Assembly (NCBI GenBank): GCA_019925795.1
Contig: CM034307.1
Coordinates: forward strand, 22,341,197-22,405,196
Direction: 5' to 3'
Length of the DNA stretch: 64,000 nt
Source of the DNA: Dendrobium chrysotoxum
Taxonomy: Eukaryota > Streptophyta > Magnoliopsida > Asparagales > Orchidaceae
The notes under the pieces were generated by a model. The model was not told the origin of the DNA, did not search any database, and saw only the letters and a list, made by a program, of their open reading frames with translations. This document shows, one piece after another, positions 44,840-56,974 of the stretch (positions within the stretch are counted from its first letter, which is position 1; the number at the start of each line of letters is the position of its first letter). The position numbers were made by a program, and so were the translations under genes.

Positions 44840-46167
44840 TTTGGCTATTATTAATGTTGGTTTTGATAATTTAGTTTTTATGATGTTTCATTTAGATGCT
44901 TTTACTTTGGGTTAGTTATATTTGCTTTATGTTTGAGTCTATTTTTTTTTTAAAGAAGGTTTAATATAAAAAAAGAGTGGTAGTTGTTGACTTGTTTTAA
45001 TTTTTAATCCTCTTAAATCATCTATAAGTAACTATTGACAAATCTAAGAATGTTGATCTAAATGATGAAAATTTTAAAATTTTTGCATTATAATGTTATT
45101 TCCTTAGTAAAATGTTTTTTACTCAAACTTTAAATCAAATTATAATTAGATTTAGATAAGGAGATCATCTTCATGTTCTAATAGATATTTATCTTATAAT
45201 TATAATTATTGTAAAAAGGTGACTTTTTTTTATTATTTTCTTATTCAACGTGTTGATTTTATTGTTATCTATTAGGTTTTATTTTGTGGTTTAATCTCCC
45301 TGATACGAGAAAAATTTTTTTTAATTCGGAAGATAATCGCACAAGCTAATATTTATTGATTTATGTTATATAAAGAATAAATTGTCAAAAGATGTACAAA
45401 GTGTGCCAAATTTAAAAAGAGGTACAAAATTAGCCCAACCTAAAAATATGCGCAATGTTCACCAAAAAAAGTTTAAAATCAAAAGATATGCAATTGTAGT
45501 AACAAAAATTTCTCAACTCTAGTTGATAAAGAGGCATAAAATGAGCCCACACTATATTAAGTTCTTTCTTCTATTTCACTAATTCTTAGAAAATTCCGTG
45601 CATTTAATAATAATTTCAACCATTGAATTTAAAATTATTTGATTTTTATTCAATTATTTTTACGATAATTATTCTATTTGATATTTCTATTTTCTAGAAC
45701 GAACTTGAAATTGGTCAACTATTCTTATCTTATTAGTTCTTTGATTTAAAATATGAGTTTTTGTATCAGGAATTTAATGTTGTTGTTGCAAAATTTAAAT
45801 TCTTTTCCTTATCGACTTTTAGATTCATCCATAACATCTTACATTTTTAGGGGATTTTTATATTACTTATTTTATTTTTTTCTCCTTTTGTTGCTGATGT
45901 CGAAAGGGGGAGGCAGTTGTGTTTATTTGAAATCTTCTTGGTCTTGTGTTTGTGTTTTCGTGTTTGTATTTTTGTTTGTTTGTCTTGTGTATTTCTTGCG
46001 AGTTGGTATCAGAGATTTTTATAAAAATTAAATAAAAAATGGTGGACAAAATTCTTTTTTCCCATGATTTTTAGTTTATCATTTATTAAGGGAGGGCTTA
46101 GGAGAAAAAAACTATAAATTATAATCCAAACAATATTTATTTTTGCCATCATAAAAAAGGGAGAGAT
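44840..46167 (+). other. Y 3' UTR
   Basis: AT-rich. Decayed hairpin repeat region with gatgtacaaagtgtgcc (about 45395-45410), an upstream purine tract cgaaagggggagg (45901-45913) and the PPT aaaaaagggagagat (46153-46167). No genes. Confidence 0.6.
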
Positions 46168-46535
46168 TATTGCAACATAGGAATCAAGATTGAGATTATG
46201 ATTTTTGATGATAATAAAATATTATTATTCTGATAATTTTATTATTTCTTCAAGCATATATTGGATATTTCTATTTCTTTTAGTGTGTACTAATATTTTA
46301 AGAAAATCATATACTACTCCAAATTGTTGAAGACTTTAAGATAAGATAGAATAGGATTTCATGTAATAGAGTCTGTATATCTCTATTTTTATTTCTTGAC
46401 TCTAAACAAGTGTGATTATAATTGCGTAATCATGCACACACATAGGGAGAGAGAGATAAAATTTAGATTGATTTTTTTTAAAGACTAATAGTATTATATG
46501 ATATCTAATCATACTGTACGATTTGACATAGCTTT
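46168..46535 (+). repeat. Y 3' LTR, truncated
   Basis: Begins tattgcaacataggaatcaag and follows the X LTR to gacatagctttact, where it changes to reversed gag of X. The break lies about 20 bases after a well kept palindrome, atcatactgtacgat (about 46508). Confidence 0.75.
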
Positions 46536-46622
46536 ACTAAAATTAAAAGGAATGTTATCAAGTAAAGGACATCTAGTGATCGAATATCCTTTAGCAGTAT
46601 TCTAGTTTCCAACATTAGCCAT
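46536..46622 (-). pseudogene. gag: X gag start fragment
   Basis: On the minus strand this reads MANVGN, a stop, then NTAKGYSITRC-like sequence up to NIPF: the first 28 or so codons of gag. It is followed (46668-46679) by the reversed PBS gctctgatacca. Confidence 0.8.
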
Positions 46623-46681
46623 GATCATTTTTCAAAAAAGTTATGTAAACCTTAATTTTTGAAATTGGCTCTGATACCACT

Positions 46682-47375
46682 TGAAAGTTTGTGTAGTTTG
46701 TTAGACCTTATAGAACTGTCCCAAGGCTAACTAAGAGGGGGATCAATTGGTTATATAAAAATTAAACTTTCTTGGATTTTTGAAACTTTCTTAGATTTCT
46801 TGGAACGAACCTAATTTTGTACTCCATCAGTCGATGATATGACTTGACATCATATAGTAGGAATAGTTTAAAAAATAAATGTGTTTGTTTAGTATGATCT
46901 AAAATAAACCTAATTTCATACTCTATCAATCGTCTGTATGACTTGACCTCGTACAGTACGAATAGTAAAAAATTTAAGCTATGATTTGATTAACTGCACT
47001 CTGGAGAAAAATTATGTCAAATCATACTGTACGATTAGATAGCGTATAATATGATTAGTCTTTAGAAAAAATCAATCTAAATTTTATCTCTCTCCCCCTA
47101 TGTGTGTGCATGATTACCCAATTACAATCACACTTACTCAGAATCAAGAAATAAAAATAGAGATATGCAAACTCTATTACATAAAATTGTATTCTATTTT
47201 GTCTTGAAGTCTTCAGCAATTTGGAGTAGTATATAATTTTTCTTAAATATTAGTACACACAAAAATAAACCAAAATATTCAATATATGCTAGGAGAAATA
47301 ATAAAATCATCAAAACAATAATATTTAGTTATCATCAGAAATCACAATCTCAATCTTGATTCCTGAGTTGCAACA
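46682..47375 (-). repeat. X 5' LTR with an internal deletion
   Basis: Starts TGAAAGTTTG (reverse of the LTR end) directly after the reversed PBS and ends GCAACA at 47375. At 694 bp it is about 900 bp shorter than the X 3' LTR; the missing part corresponds to the leader/R region around 29510-30450 of the other copy. Palindrome remnants are kept (for example tcgtacagtacgaat near 46950). Confidence 0.75.
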
Positions 47376-48368
47376 CCATCAAAAATAAAAAAGGGAAAAA
47401 AAGAGAGAAAAAAGATGCAAGAGAAAATAGAAGCCAAGTTTTGGAGGTCATAGAATCCTTTTTGCCTGTCGGGCCAGACGGAAAATTTATTCATCTTGAG
47501 ATAGGTCACATTATGTCTATCTCAATTTTTAAAAAAAAATATAAAACTTTTATCAAATTTTTTGATTATATTTATGTTTCCCCATTATCAAAAAATGCGG
47601 ATAACATTGTATTGATTAAACTTTTACCTCATAACTTTTTATATATTATAGAGATTGAGATTTTGAACACTTTGAATATTTCTTTAAAATTTTGTATATG
47701 GAGTTTTGAAATTTATACAACTTTTGGCAAATAAAAATAATTCTAACTTTAAAAAATAATATTATAGTATAATTAAAGTTTTAAAACAGTGTTCTACATG
47801 ATATCTGATAATTTAGTTATTTACTGAAAAAGTATATTTTTGCTTAGTAGAATTTTTTGTTGCCTACCATTATAGAGAACTATGAAATTATGAAATATAC
47901 TCAATTATATTTTAATTTCTCACCCGTGATGAAATATACATTTTGATGACCAATATTAATGAGTTATGTGAATTTTGATATGAAATTATATGTTGGGATA
48001 TATAAAGGGCCACAATCCTTTTAGATTTTATCTATGATTAGGAATTTAAATCTAAAATTGTCTGAAAGAATATCTATTGAGCATTCTAAGGGGCCAGAAT
48101 CTTAGATTCTATCTAAATGAAGGAAAAAATTTCATGGAAATTATAAGAGGACATAATCATTGATTTTGTCTAAAAGAGGGGGAAATGTATAATGAACTAT
48201 TATATGATATGAATTTAACTACTCAATGATTTTATTTAAGGATTTAGATAACTATTATGCTTTTAATTACTTTACTCAGCACAGTGATTTATTATACTAT
48301 ATTGAATTACTTTTTAAATATATTATAAAATTTTGATAAAAAGAGATATTTAAAAATTTACATCAGTG
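47376..48368. other. AT-rich spacer without recognised features
   Basis: No gene. Three weakly related phrases of the form agggg-ccanaatc-ttagatt-tatct recur at about 48005, 48088 and 48150, possibly part of an unidentified old LTR. An open frame around 47441-47734 has no supporting motif. Confidence 0.5.
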
Positions 48369-49885
48369 TGAAAGTGCGAATAGGTTGTTAGTCCTATTGC
48401 TCACGTCCCTAGGCTAACCAAGAGGGGGGGTGAATTGGTACTTTTTAAAAACTACTCTTGATATTTTAGAAATTTTTAAAACTAATCGTACAATACGATA
48501 TAACTTCGTACAGTAGAAACAGAGATAGGTTTGGCTCTTTTGTTCAAACGCAGAAATTCAACCACAAAGAAAATAAACTGCAGAAAAATAAAAAATGCAG
48601 AAAATAAAAAGTGAACATTGAACACCAGAATTTATAGTGGTTCGGTCAAAACACGACCTACATCCACTCCCTAGAGACTCCTTCTCTAGGTATTGTACTA
48701 AACTCAAGGGACTCTCCTTTTGCCCCCACAGAAAGGCGGAGAAGCCTTTACAAACTCTCTTCCACCAACCCCGATGCGGCAGAGAACCGTCATCCTTTTC
48801 ACTTTCCAAGTGCGGCAGAGAACTGTCGTCCTTTTCACCCTCCAAGTGCGGTAGAGAACCATCATCCTTTTCACCCTCCAAGTGCGGTAGAGAATCGAAA
48901 TCCTCTCAAAAAATACTCTTGTAAAAGCCTCCAAGGAACTAGGAAGATGCTTGAAGAACAAGTAAAAGAAATCCTCTCAATTGGATAACCTTGTGAATCT
49001 TCACACAATTCTCTCTTGAAAGATCTCTCAAAACTCACTCTCAAACACTCTCCCAATAACTCTCCTTTCACTTCCCAAAAGAATTTTCACAGAAGGTTTT
49101 TTTCTTCAGTCAGTTTTGAGTCATTTTTATACTTGGGACAGAAAAAATCGTCCAAAAACTGAAATTTCATGTTAAGTCCGTGCCGATCATCCCGTACGAT
49201 CTACGATCGTACTGTACGAATAGTTCAAAAATATTTAACGATCCGTCCCGTATGAACAATGAGATGAATTGAACAGAGAGCTTCATACGAATATATCATC
49301 CAGTACAAACCCTTGGATGAATCAAACAGAGAGCTTCGTACGAACATATCATCCCGTACGAACCCTTGGACGAATCGAACAGAGAGCTTCATACGAACTG
49401 TTCGTCCCGTTCGAACCCTTGGACGAACCCAATTTTAAGCAGTTCGTAGAGCAAAAATCATGTACGAATAGTATTCATATTGTACGAACATGCCTTAGAA
49501 AAATTTTCTTGGCATGTGGATACTTTTTGGAGGACATATTCTATAGATCGTCCCGTACGATATCAAATCATACTGTACGATCAGTTTAAAGATTTAAACT
49601 TTTTACTCCCCCATTGTGTGTGTGTGCACAGTTATCTAACTTACAATCACACTCTCTCAAACTCAAGAAAAAAAATTTACAGACTTCATTTACAGTGGAC
49701 AATTGAACTTGAAGTCTTCAACAATCTAGAGTGTGAATTTCCTGAAAAATACTTTAATACACACAACAAAAACTCAAATATATGTTAGAAGATGAATTAG
49801 ACAAACAATAAACTTTTGTAATCATAAAAAACATAAACTTGGATTAGAATTCACATGAACAAACTGATTCACCTAAATCACAACA
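48369..49885 (-). repeat. E2 3' LTR (1517 bp)
   Basis: Minus-strand sense: starts TGTTGTGATTTAGG (49885) and ends GCACTTTCA (48369). In LTR sense it has a palindrome cluster (49590 down to 49180, with cgtcccgtacga-type cores), a TATA box (49131-49124), 36-bp repeats (48776-48919), the conserved hairpin block and a palindrome pair near the LTR end (48484-48519, centres 21 bp apart). Confidence 0.9.
48776..48919 (-). repeat. 36-bp tandem repeat in the E2 LTR leader, four copies
   Basis: gcgg-t/c-agagaaccgtcatcc starts at 48776, 48812, 48848 and 48884. 36 bases equal 12 codons; on the minus strand the units read as a repeated acidic motif (EKDDGSLPHL). E3 has the same four units at 57379-57522, so the number is shared. 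Confidence 0.9.
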
Positions 49886-51301
49886 ATCTTCCCCTTTTTA
49901 ATGATGGTAAAATAACTATTATTTGAAATGAAATACATAAAAATAGATCTTCTAACATCCACTAAATGTACTCCCTTAAATAAAAGATCTACACTCCCCC
50001 TAAATAAAAGATCCCTAAAGTTCCCCTAAAGAATTGACATATCCTATCCCTAAGCTCCCCCTAAAGACTAATCAAGATATATGAGGATAGAGAATTTAAC
50101 ATGGAATACACAAGGGAATGGAAGGAAAGAGTGTAGAAATGATAACACAAGCACATGCAAAAAATAGCACAAAAAGAGACAAACAAATAAATAAAAAACA
50201 CAAAACATGCACATAACATAAGTCAAACAAAATATCACATAACATGAACATAACATAAGTCAAATAATAAAATTTAACAAAATAGCACATAACATGCACA
50301 TAACATAAGTCAAACAATAAAACTCTCCCCCTTTTGCCAACAACAAAAAGGAAAGTTAAAAATAGTTGAGAAGTGGAAAAATGTTAAATGAAGTTTAAGT
50401 ACAATATTCAATTGAGATGCAAAAAACTAAAGACTCAAAAGTGTTAGATTGCATAGTATGTTAAGGAGAAGAAAAGTTGATCTAAAGTAGTAATGTATTA
50501 GACATATTAGTAGTCTCAATTTTTGTACAGAAGATGAGATAACATTACCAAAATTCTAAGTCTAAAGTGACAATTATTGATTAGTGAAAATAGAGAAAAA
50601 AAATGCTAAAGGAAAGAATATTTGGCGACTTTGCGCATCTTTTCAAAATGTAGGCTAATTTTGTGCCTTATTAAAATTTGGCGACATTGCGCATCTTTTA
50701 TTGGATGACACACTTTGTGTCTTTTCACATTTGGCGACATTGCACATCTTTTCTTGTATGGCACATTTTGTGCATCTTTTCAAGCTTTGCTTTGAATGTA
50801 AGATTCTTTCCAAGAACATTCTCTCTTAGTCACAAATACAATAATAAACACAAAGATATAGAATGTGAGAATAATGTTAAAACATAAAAAATACATAAAT
50901 TTAGACTAAATAGTACATCTCTAAATAAGATTAAGTAAGATCTTCTTATCCACACCAAAACATAACAAAATCTAAAAAATTTGAAAATTTAAAGTTATGC
51001 ATAGTATTTTCTATTATAATATGAACTCAATTAATATTCTAGATCATTAATCAACTATAGTCAAGTGAATAAAAAAAATATCCAGTCACTAACATAAAAA
51101 GGATAAGTACAGAAACACTAGAACATTTCATTACTAATCATTTGAAAACATACAACATAGCAAGTTTTATATTGAGGCACCATCTCATCATAAAAAAAAC
51201 TTGCTAACATTTCCAAACATAAACTTGACAAAACATAAAACAGCCTAAAAACTGATAAAGAGAAACACAATCACATTCAAGCCAAACCATAACAAAGCGA
51301 G
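49886..51301 (-). other. E2 3' UTR with hairpin repeats
   Basis: Polypurine tract next to the LTR (49886-49900, reversed) and a second one near 50323-50337. Repeated ttggcgacattgcgcatctt phrases at 50617-50790 alternate with hairpins gacacactttgtgtc (50707-50721) and gcacattttgtgc (50761-50773). A run of cataacatgcac-like units (50215-50310) is also repeated. No genes. Confidence 0.65.
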
Positions 51302-52378
51302 CTAGAACTGAGAAGGACCTTGATCCGGAGGAGGTGGTGGAGCACCAAACAATGCAAAATAGCTGTTAAGAGTAGCAATATTAGTGTTTACAGCATCAAA
51401 TTGATCATCCTGTCTCTTCAAATGAGCCTCCATGTCATCAAACCTTTTATCCATTCTATCAAAACGTTGGACCATGTTTTGATAGAAATCATGTGATGGT
51501 CCAGATGCAGCTGAGGGTGCACTTGAAGGAGCAGAAGCAGAAGGAGGCTCATCATCTGAGCTGTCAGTTGTACCCTCTTTCCTAAATATTGCTCTAAAGG
51601 AAGCGTCAGTGAAGTACAGTGGGAGTTCAGAAGGACCAGAAGGATGAACTAGGTTGTATTTCTTCTCTAGGATGTAACACGCAACATGTCCTAAAGCAAT
51701 ATTTTTCTTCCTCTTCACACTAGCCAAACCAATATCAGAAAGATATTAGATATAATCTAAGATCAATTGGGCTTCATCTATAGGTTGGCCAGTCATAATA
51801 AGAAAAGTGGTTGAAGAAAGAAGTGGAGTCATATTAACCTGATCTCCTACTTTAGGAATGATTGATGTCCTAAGCACATGTTGAATTATCCTAGCATTTT
51901 GATTCAATGTATCTACCTGGGAGACATGTGTGGGTGTGCTTACACCTCTAAGAACTCGGTTGATTTCCGACCAACCATTTTCAGGTCTTGTGGAGAAGGT
52001 ATGAGCTCTAGTCCCTTGAGTTCTAAGATGAACATATTCCCCTAGATCCTCCTTAGTTATCACTACTTTTTGCTTAAGGACAAAAGAAGAAATGACTGTG
52101 TGATCCTGGTTAAAGGTCATGTTTGCCAGGAACACATGAAACAGATCCTTATTGAAAGCATAGATCAAGGTCAAGAGAAAAGAAAAATGGGTCGAGTCAA
52201 AGAGGGGCATAACTGCAAAATGTATATTTTCCTGCAATAGTATGAGGGAAGGAGTAACCTTAGATGCAGCATACCTAAGGTATACTTCCTCATTCTCCTC
52301 ACTAAGAAAGTTCTCATCCCAGTTCCTTCTAGACGCAGGACCCCTAGCCACCCGTGCTCTTTTTCCATTGCCCGACAT
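51302..52378 (-). pseudogene. E2 third ORF (env-like position), one stop
   Basis: 359 codons from MSGNGKRARV to GPSQF, interrupted only by TAA at 51746-51748 (where E3 has a tyrosine codon). Same layout as E1: basic N-terminus, central domain with TLNQNARIIQHVLRTSIIPK, Ser/Ala/Pro linker, coiled coil (MDKRFDDMEAHLKRQDDQFD), proline run APPPPPDQGP. Few defects compared with its pol, which has many. Confidence 0.9.
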
Positions 52379-52437
52379 TTTCTCTCAAGGCTCTAAAAGG
52401 TTCTAGATAGAAGGTGAAATGAAAGAAAATGACCCGC

Positions 52438-52860
52438 CTTTATATAGAAAAAACCTGTGATCGTACTGTACGAATCCAGTTCATACAAGATGAACCTTAC
52501 TTCATCCGGGATGAAAAAAAGTTCGTCCGGGATGACCAAAAGTAGTCAAAATGAAATGGTTTTTCGTAAACTGCTCGTCCCGAGGCGTCCTTTCATAAAG
52601 GCTTTTGACTTCCTGATCGTACAGACGATGACGTGTTCGTCCGGGACGATCAAAAAATTTAAGATCGTTCAGGCAACGGTTAGGTTCGTCCCTCGCACGA
52701 AACGACATGTGGATCGTACAGATGAATCCGTATTCATATGTACAATCACCAATAATAATTGATACTAACCGTGTTTCCTCCTAATTCATACAGATGAAGT
52801 ACAGGTACGATATTATACTCATACAGTACGATACGATATCGTACTGTAAGAATAGACACT
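52438..52860 (-). promoter_or_regulatory. Internal promoter candidate of E2 ORF3: TATA box and palindrome array
   Basis: The TATA box tatataaag (reverse of 52438-52446) lies 60 bases before the ATG at 52378. Upstream in gene sense follow atcgtactgtacgaa (from 52460), several cgtccgggacga-like forms (52500-52660) and tcatacagtacgatacgatatcgtac (about 52831-52856, two overlapping units). Confidence 0.6.
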
Positions 52861-52954
52861 AAAAACTCCCATCACTTCAAGACTTACAAGCTTTCAACAT
52901 TCAATCAAGGAACAAAAATCACAACAGAAATTTTTTATTTTTCCCTCTTTTTAA

Positions 52955-52985
<31 letters not shown>

Positions 52986-53050
52986 AAAAAAAAACATCCA
53001 ATAAACAAACTAACAAATATAAATAAAAAGTATATTTACAGAATTTTTAA

Positions 53051-56000
53051 TTAAGCATTAAGATCTATCACACCTAGCCTTGTCCTTAACATGCTAAATG
53101 TGTCAAAGGCTAAGGGTTTTGTAAAAATATCTACAAGCTGATCTTTAGTAGCGACATGATGTAGTTCAATTTCTCTTTTTGCTACATGAACTCTTATAAA
53201 ATGATACCTTATGTCAATATGCTTGGTTCTAGAATGTTGAACAGAATTTTTTGAAATACAAATGGCACTAGTGTTGTCATAAAATATTGAAATGGTGCCA
53301 ACTACAAATCCTAAGTCACTCAATTGCTGTTTCAACCATAGCACCTGTGCTACACAACTCCCTAAGGTAATTTATTCTGTTTCAGTTGAAGAAAGTGCAA
53401 CTGAATTTTATTTTCTACTGGACTAAGATACTAATGAATTTCCAATGAATTGACATATTCCCAATGTACTTTTCCTATCCACCCTACAGCCTACAAAATC
53501 TGAATCTGAGTATCCAATAATTTCAAAAGAAGAACTATTCTTAAGATACCAAATTCCTAAATTTTGAGTTCCCAAAAGATATCTTAAGATCCTTTTTACT
53601 ACTGTCAAATATGATTCTTTTGGATCAGCTTGAAATCTAGCACATAAGAAAACACTAAACATAATGTCAGGTCTGCCAGCAGTCAAATAAAGCAAAGATC
53701 CAATTATTCCTCTAAACTTCTTTTGATCAACAGATTTTCCCTTAGGATCCTTATCTAATAGGCTGAGGAACTCATGGGTGTAGTGACTGGTTTAGCATTA
53801 TCCATTTCATACTTTTTGAGGATTTCCTTCACATATTTAGATTGACAAAGAAAGGTTCCTTCCTCATTTTGATTTATGCTAAAGCCAATAAAATAACTCA
53901 AATCACCCATCAAACTCATCTCAAATTCACTACTCATTATTTTTGAAAATTCATCACGTAGAGCTTTATAAGTTGATCCAAAAATGATATCATCCATATA
54001 TATTTGTACAATGAGTATTTCATTTCCAAGTCTTTTCAAAAATAGAGTGGTGTCCACACTTCCTTTAACAAATGATCCGTTTAATAAGAAAGTGCTTAAC
54101 CTCTCATACCATGCTCTAGGTGCCTGTTTTAATCCATATAATACCTTTTTTAATTTGAAAACATAATTAGGGTATTTAGAATTTTCAAAACCAGGAGGTT
54201 GCTCAACATAAACATCCTCTTCTATCACCTCATTTAGAAAGACACTCTTGACATCCATCTGATACAATTTAAAATCATTAAAACAGGCAAAGGCTAATAA
54301 AACTCTTATTGCTTCAAGTCTTGCTACAGGGGCAAATGTCTCCTCAAAATCAATTCCTTCAATTTGATTGTACCCCTTAGCTACTAATCTAGCCTTATTT
54401 CTCACAACTACTCCTGAATCATTCATCTTATTTTTGAACACCTACTTAGTCCCAACTACACTTTGATCTTTTGTCCTTTCAATTAACTCCCAAACATCAT
54501 TTCTCTTGAATTGATTCAACTCCTCTTGCATGGCCAAAATCTAAAATTCATCCAAAAGTGCTTGTTCTATATTCGTGGGTTCTATCATTGAAATAAATGC
54601 TGAATGATTCACTTCTTTCCTCAAACCATACCTAGTCCTAACTCCTTCACTTGGTTCACCTAAAATTAACTCTTTAGGATGACTCCTTACAAATTTCCAT
54701 TCTCTAGGCAAGTTGTTTTCCTCTTCTTTTTCAACCCTTTCTTCAACTTTTTGATCTTCGAGTTTTTGGGTTATGATGTCAACCTCTTCTTCATCTAACT
54801 TAGACCCTTCACTATCATAGGATTCATCAAAAATAACATGTGTGGTCTCTTCAACTACCAATGTTCTCTTATTAAAAACTCTATAGGATTTTCTAACACT
54901 TGAATATCCCAGAATGATTCATTCATCTGATTTCGGATCAAATTTTCCTAGAAGAGTTTTATCATTATTATGTATGAACACTTTACATCCAAAAATATGT
55001 AGATGTGAGAGATTGGGACTTCTACCTTTAAAAAGTTTATAGGGTGTCTTATTCAATTTAGACCTTATATACACCCTATTCAACACATAACATGCTGTAC
55101 TAACTGCTTCAGCCAAAAATATTTAGGAAGTGAATATTCTGCCAATATGGCTCTAGCAGTTTCAACTAATGTCCTGTTCTTTCTTTCTACAACTCCATTC
55201 TGTTGAGGTATCCTAGGAGCTGAGAAGTTGTGTTCAATTCTAAGAGATTTGTAAAAATTATTAAATATTTCATTTTCAAATTCTCCCCCATGATCACTTT
55301 GGATACTAACTATTTCAAAACCAAGTTTCCTCTGAATCCAAGTGGCAAAATCTCTAAACTCTTCAAATGATTCACTCTTATGATTAAAAAATCTAATCCA
55401 GGTGAATCTAGTATAGACATCCATAATAACATACCCAAATCTTTTTCCTCCTAAACTTAAGGTACTCACAGGTCCAAATAAATCCATGTGAATAATTTCT
55501 AAGGGCTTGCTAGTCCTTATTTCCTTGATCGAATTGAAAGAGGATCTCACTTGTTTTCCTAGTTGACATGGATCACACAAGTGATCTTTGGTGAAGTCGA
55601 ATTTGGGTACTCCTATAACTAGTTGCTTTTGAGTGATTTTCCTAAGATTTTTCATGCTAGCATGACAAAACCTTCTATGCCACAACCATGATTCATCAGA
55701 TACAGTTTTCAAACATAAGGTAGTAGATAATTTAACAGAATTAAAATCTAGCATGTAAACATTATTAACCCTATCACTATTCAAAATAATAGTTCCATTT
55801 AGACTAATAACATAACTTGCAGGTAAAAACTTTATATGATAGCCCTTGTCACATAATTGACTAATACTCAACAGATTGTGTTTCAAACCTTCAACCAACA
55901 GTACATTCTCAATAATAAAATTTTTTAAATTTCTAATTATACCTGTACCTACCACTCTCTTGGTGGTATTATCTCCAAGCGTCACCTTGCCTCCATTCCT

Positions 56001-56092
56001 AGCTTCCAGCGGTATAAATTGATTCGTATCTCCGATCATATACTCTGAGCATCCGCTGTCCAGGTACCAAATACTCTCATGAGGTCTTCTGT
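53051..56092 (-). pseudogene. pol: E2 pol, broken
   Basis: Protease (near 56070), integrase zinc region and core (55080-56039; LWHRRFCHASMKNLRKITQK, IQSDHGGEFENE), RT (53755-54441) and RNase H to 53051. In RT the active-site motif reads YMDD (near 54000). Breaks: frame changes near 55110 and 53762, stops near 54919, 54539, 54445, 53421 and within RNase H. Three of the stops are TAG where relatives have tryptophan. Confidence 0.92.
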
Positions 56093-56113
56093 GAGAGCAT
56101 TCCTGCCAAATGA

Positions 56114-56974
56114 TTAAATGTTAGTCTTGGGAACCCAAACAAGTTTAGGTTCACCTCTTGACAATTTTAAACCAGATGTATGTGTGATATGCTGTGATTT
56201 ATGCACCTTAGGTCTCCACACTAAATGTGTTCTATACTTCAAACTACAGGTATGGGAAATATGTCCTAAACTACCACAAGAAAAACACTTTATCCCTGGA
56301 AAGGGATTCACCAATCTATTCTTCCTAAAAATTTTCTTTTTAGATCTTGAGTCAATGTTCTTGTGGTAAGATTCATGAAACTCTTCAATTTTAGGTGGTA
56401 TTTTATTTTCCTTAAGTGCTTTAATTTGAACTTTAGGATAAGCATTAGCACTTTCTAAAATTGAATTGTCAATTTTCAACTCATGCTCTCTAGAATCTGA
56501 TTCATCCATAAAGGTCTTAAAATCATTTTCAAATTCAGCGTTTGATGATTTTAAAAGATTATGCTGTTTGTTTAAATCATCGTATGTATCCAACAAAGTC
56601 ATGTGGTTGCTATCAATTAATGCATGATCTTTTCTAAGGATCTCATAATCTTTCTACAGCTCTATATAATCCAAATTTAACTTAGCATGCAGTTTCTTAA
56701 GTTTCCTATATGCAGAGTGTATGCGCTCAGAAACTTCAAATAATTCTTCATAGCTTAAATCACATACCTCATCTTCATCTAAATGGTCGAGATTATCAGC
56801 CATTAAGCACAAATTGGTAACTTCCTCTTTTGGTGCTGTTTCTGAGGAATCTGAAGCTGAGTCCGCCCAGAAAGCTCGTTGTACTCTCTTTTTATCCCTT
56901 ATATCCTTTGGTTTCTCCTTGGTCTTCTCCTTGCTAGGATTTCCTTTGAGATTGGGGCAATCTGTCTTGATGTT
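56114..56974 (-). pseudogene. gag: E2 gag, C-terminal part, cut by E3
   Basis: Coiled-coil region, zinc knuckle CFSCGSLGHISHTC (near 56245-56290) and end VWVPKTNI with TAA at 56114-56116. Upstream, in the acidic region (about 56750-56900), the frame is partly kept. At 56974 it meets the E3 LTR. One base is missing after the stop, so pol is in a different frame here. Confidence 0.88.
56970..56974. repeat. Left target-site duplication of E3 (gatgt)
   Basis: The five gag bases before TGAAAGTGC. The matching copy should follow the E3 5' LTR beyond the window. Confidence 0.5.

Larger units (their letters stand above)
37878..46535 (+). mobile_element. Y: Sirevirus-type element lacking its 5' LTR
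   Basis: Starts with only six bases of the LTR end (ctttta) and the PBS AGTGGTATCAGAGC (37884-37897), then gag, pol, ORF3, 3' UTR, PPT and the first 370 bases of the 3' LTR. The 5' LTR and the rest of the 3' LTR are absent. Its sequence is about 85-90 percent like X by eye. Confidence 0.8.
29384..47375 (-). mobile_element. X/Y composite: old Sirevirus-type element X (minus) containing a head-to-head copy Y (plus)
   Basis: X has its 3' LTR at 29384-30974, ORF3, pol and the C-terminal part of gag up to 37877. Its gag start, PBS and 5' LTR reappear at 46536-47375, all on the minus strand. The bases flanking both ends are ccaac (29379-29383) and ccatc (47376-47380), a probable 5-bp TSD with one change. 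Between the two X parts lies Y on the plus strand (37878-46535). The whole is an imperfect inverted repeat of about 17 kb centred near 37877. All reading frames are decayed. Confidence 0.7.
48369..56974 (-). mobile_element. E2: Sirevirus-type element (minus), interrupted in gag by E3
   Basis: 3' LTR 48369-49885, 3' UTR, ORF3, promoter region, pol and the C-terminal part of gag, all on the minus strand. At 56974 gag is cut by the LTR of E3. The gag start and 5' LTR must lie beyond 64000. Closest relative in the window is E3. Confidence 0.9.

Noticed and set aside
47441..47734. 97-codon frame in the spacer between X and E2
   Set aside because: AT-rich, with no motif and no homologue within the window; equal-length frames are expected by chance in such DNA.
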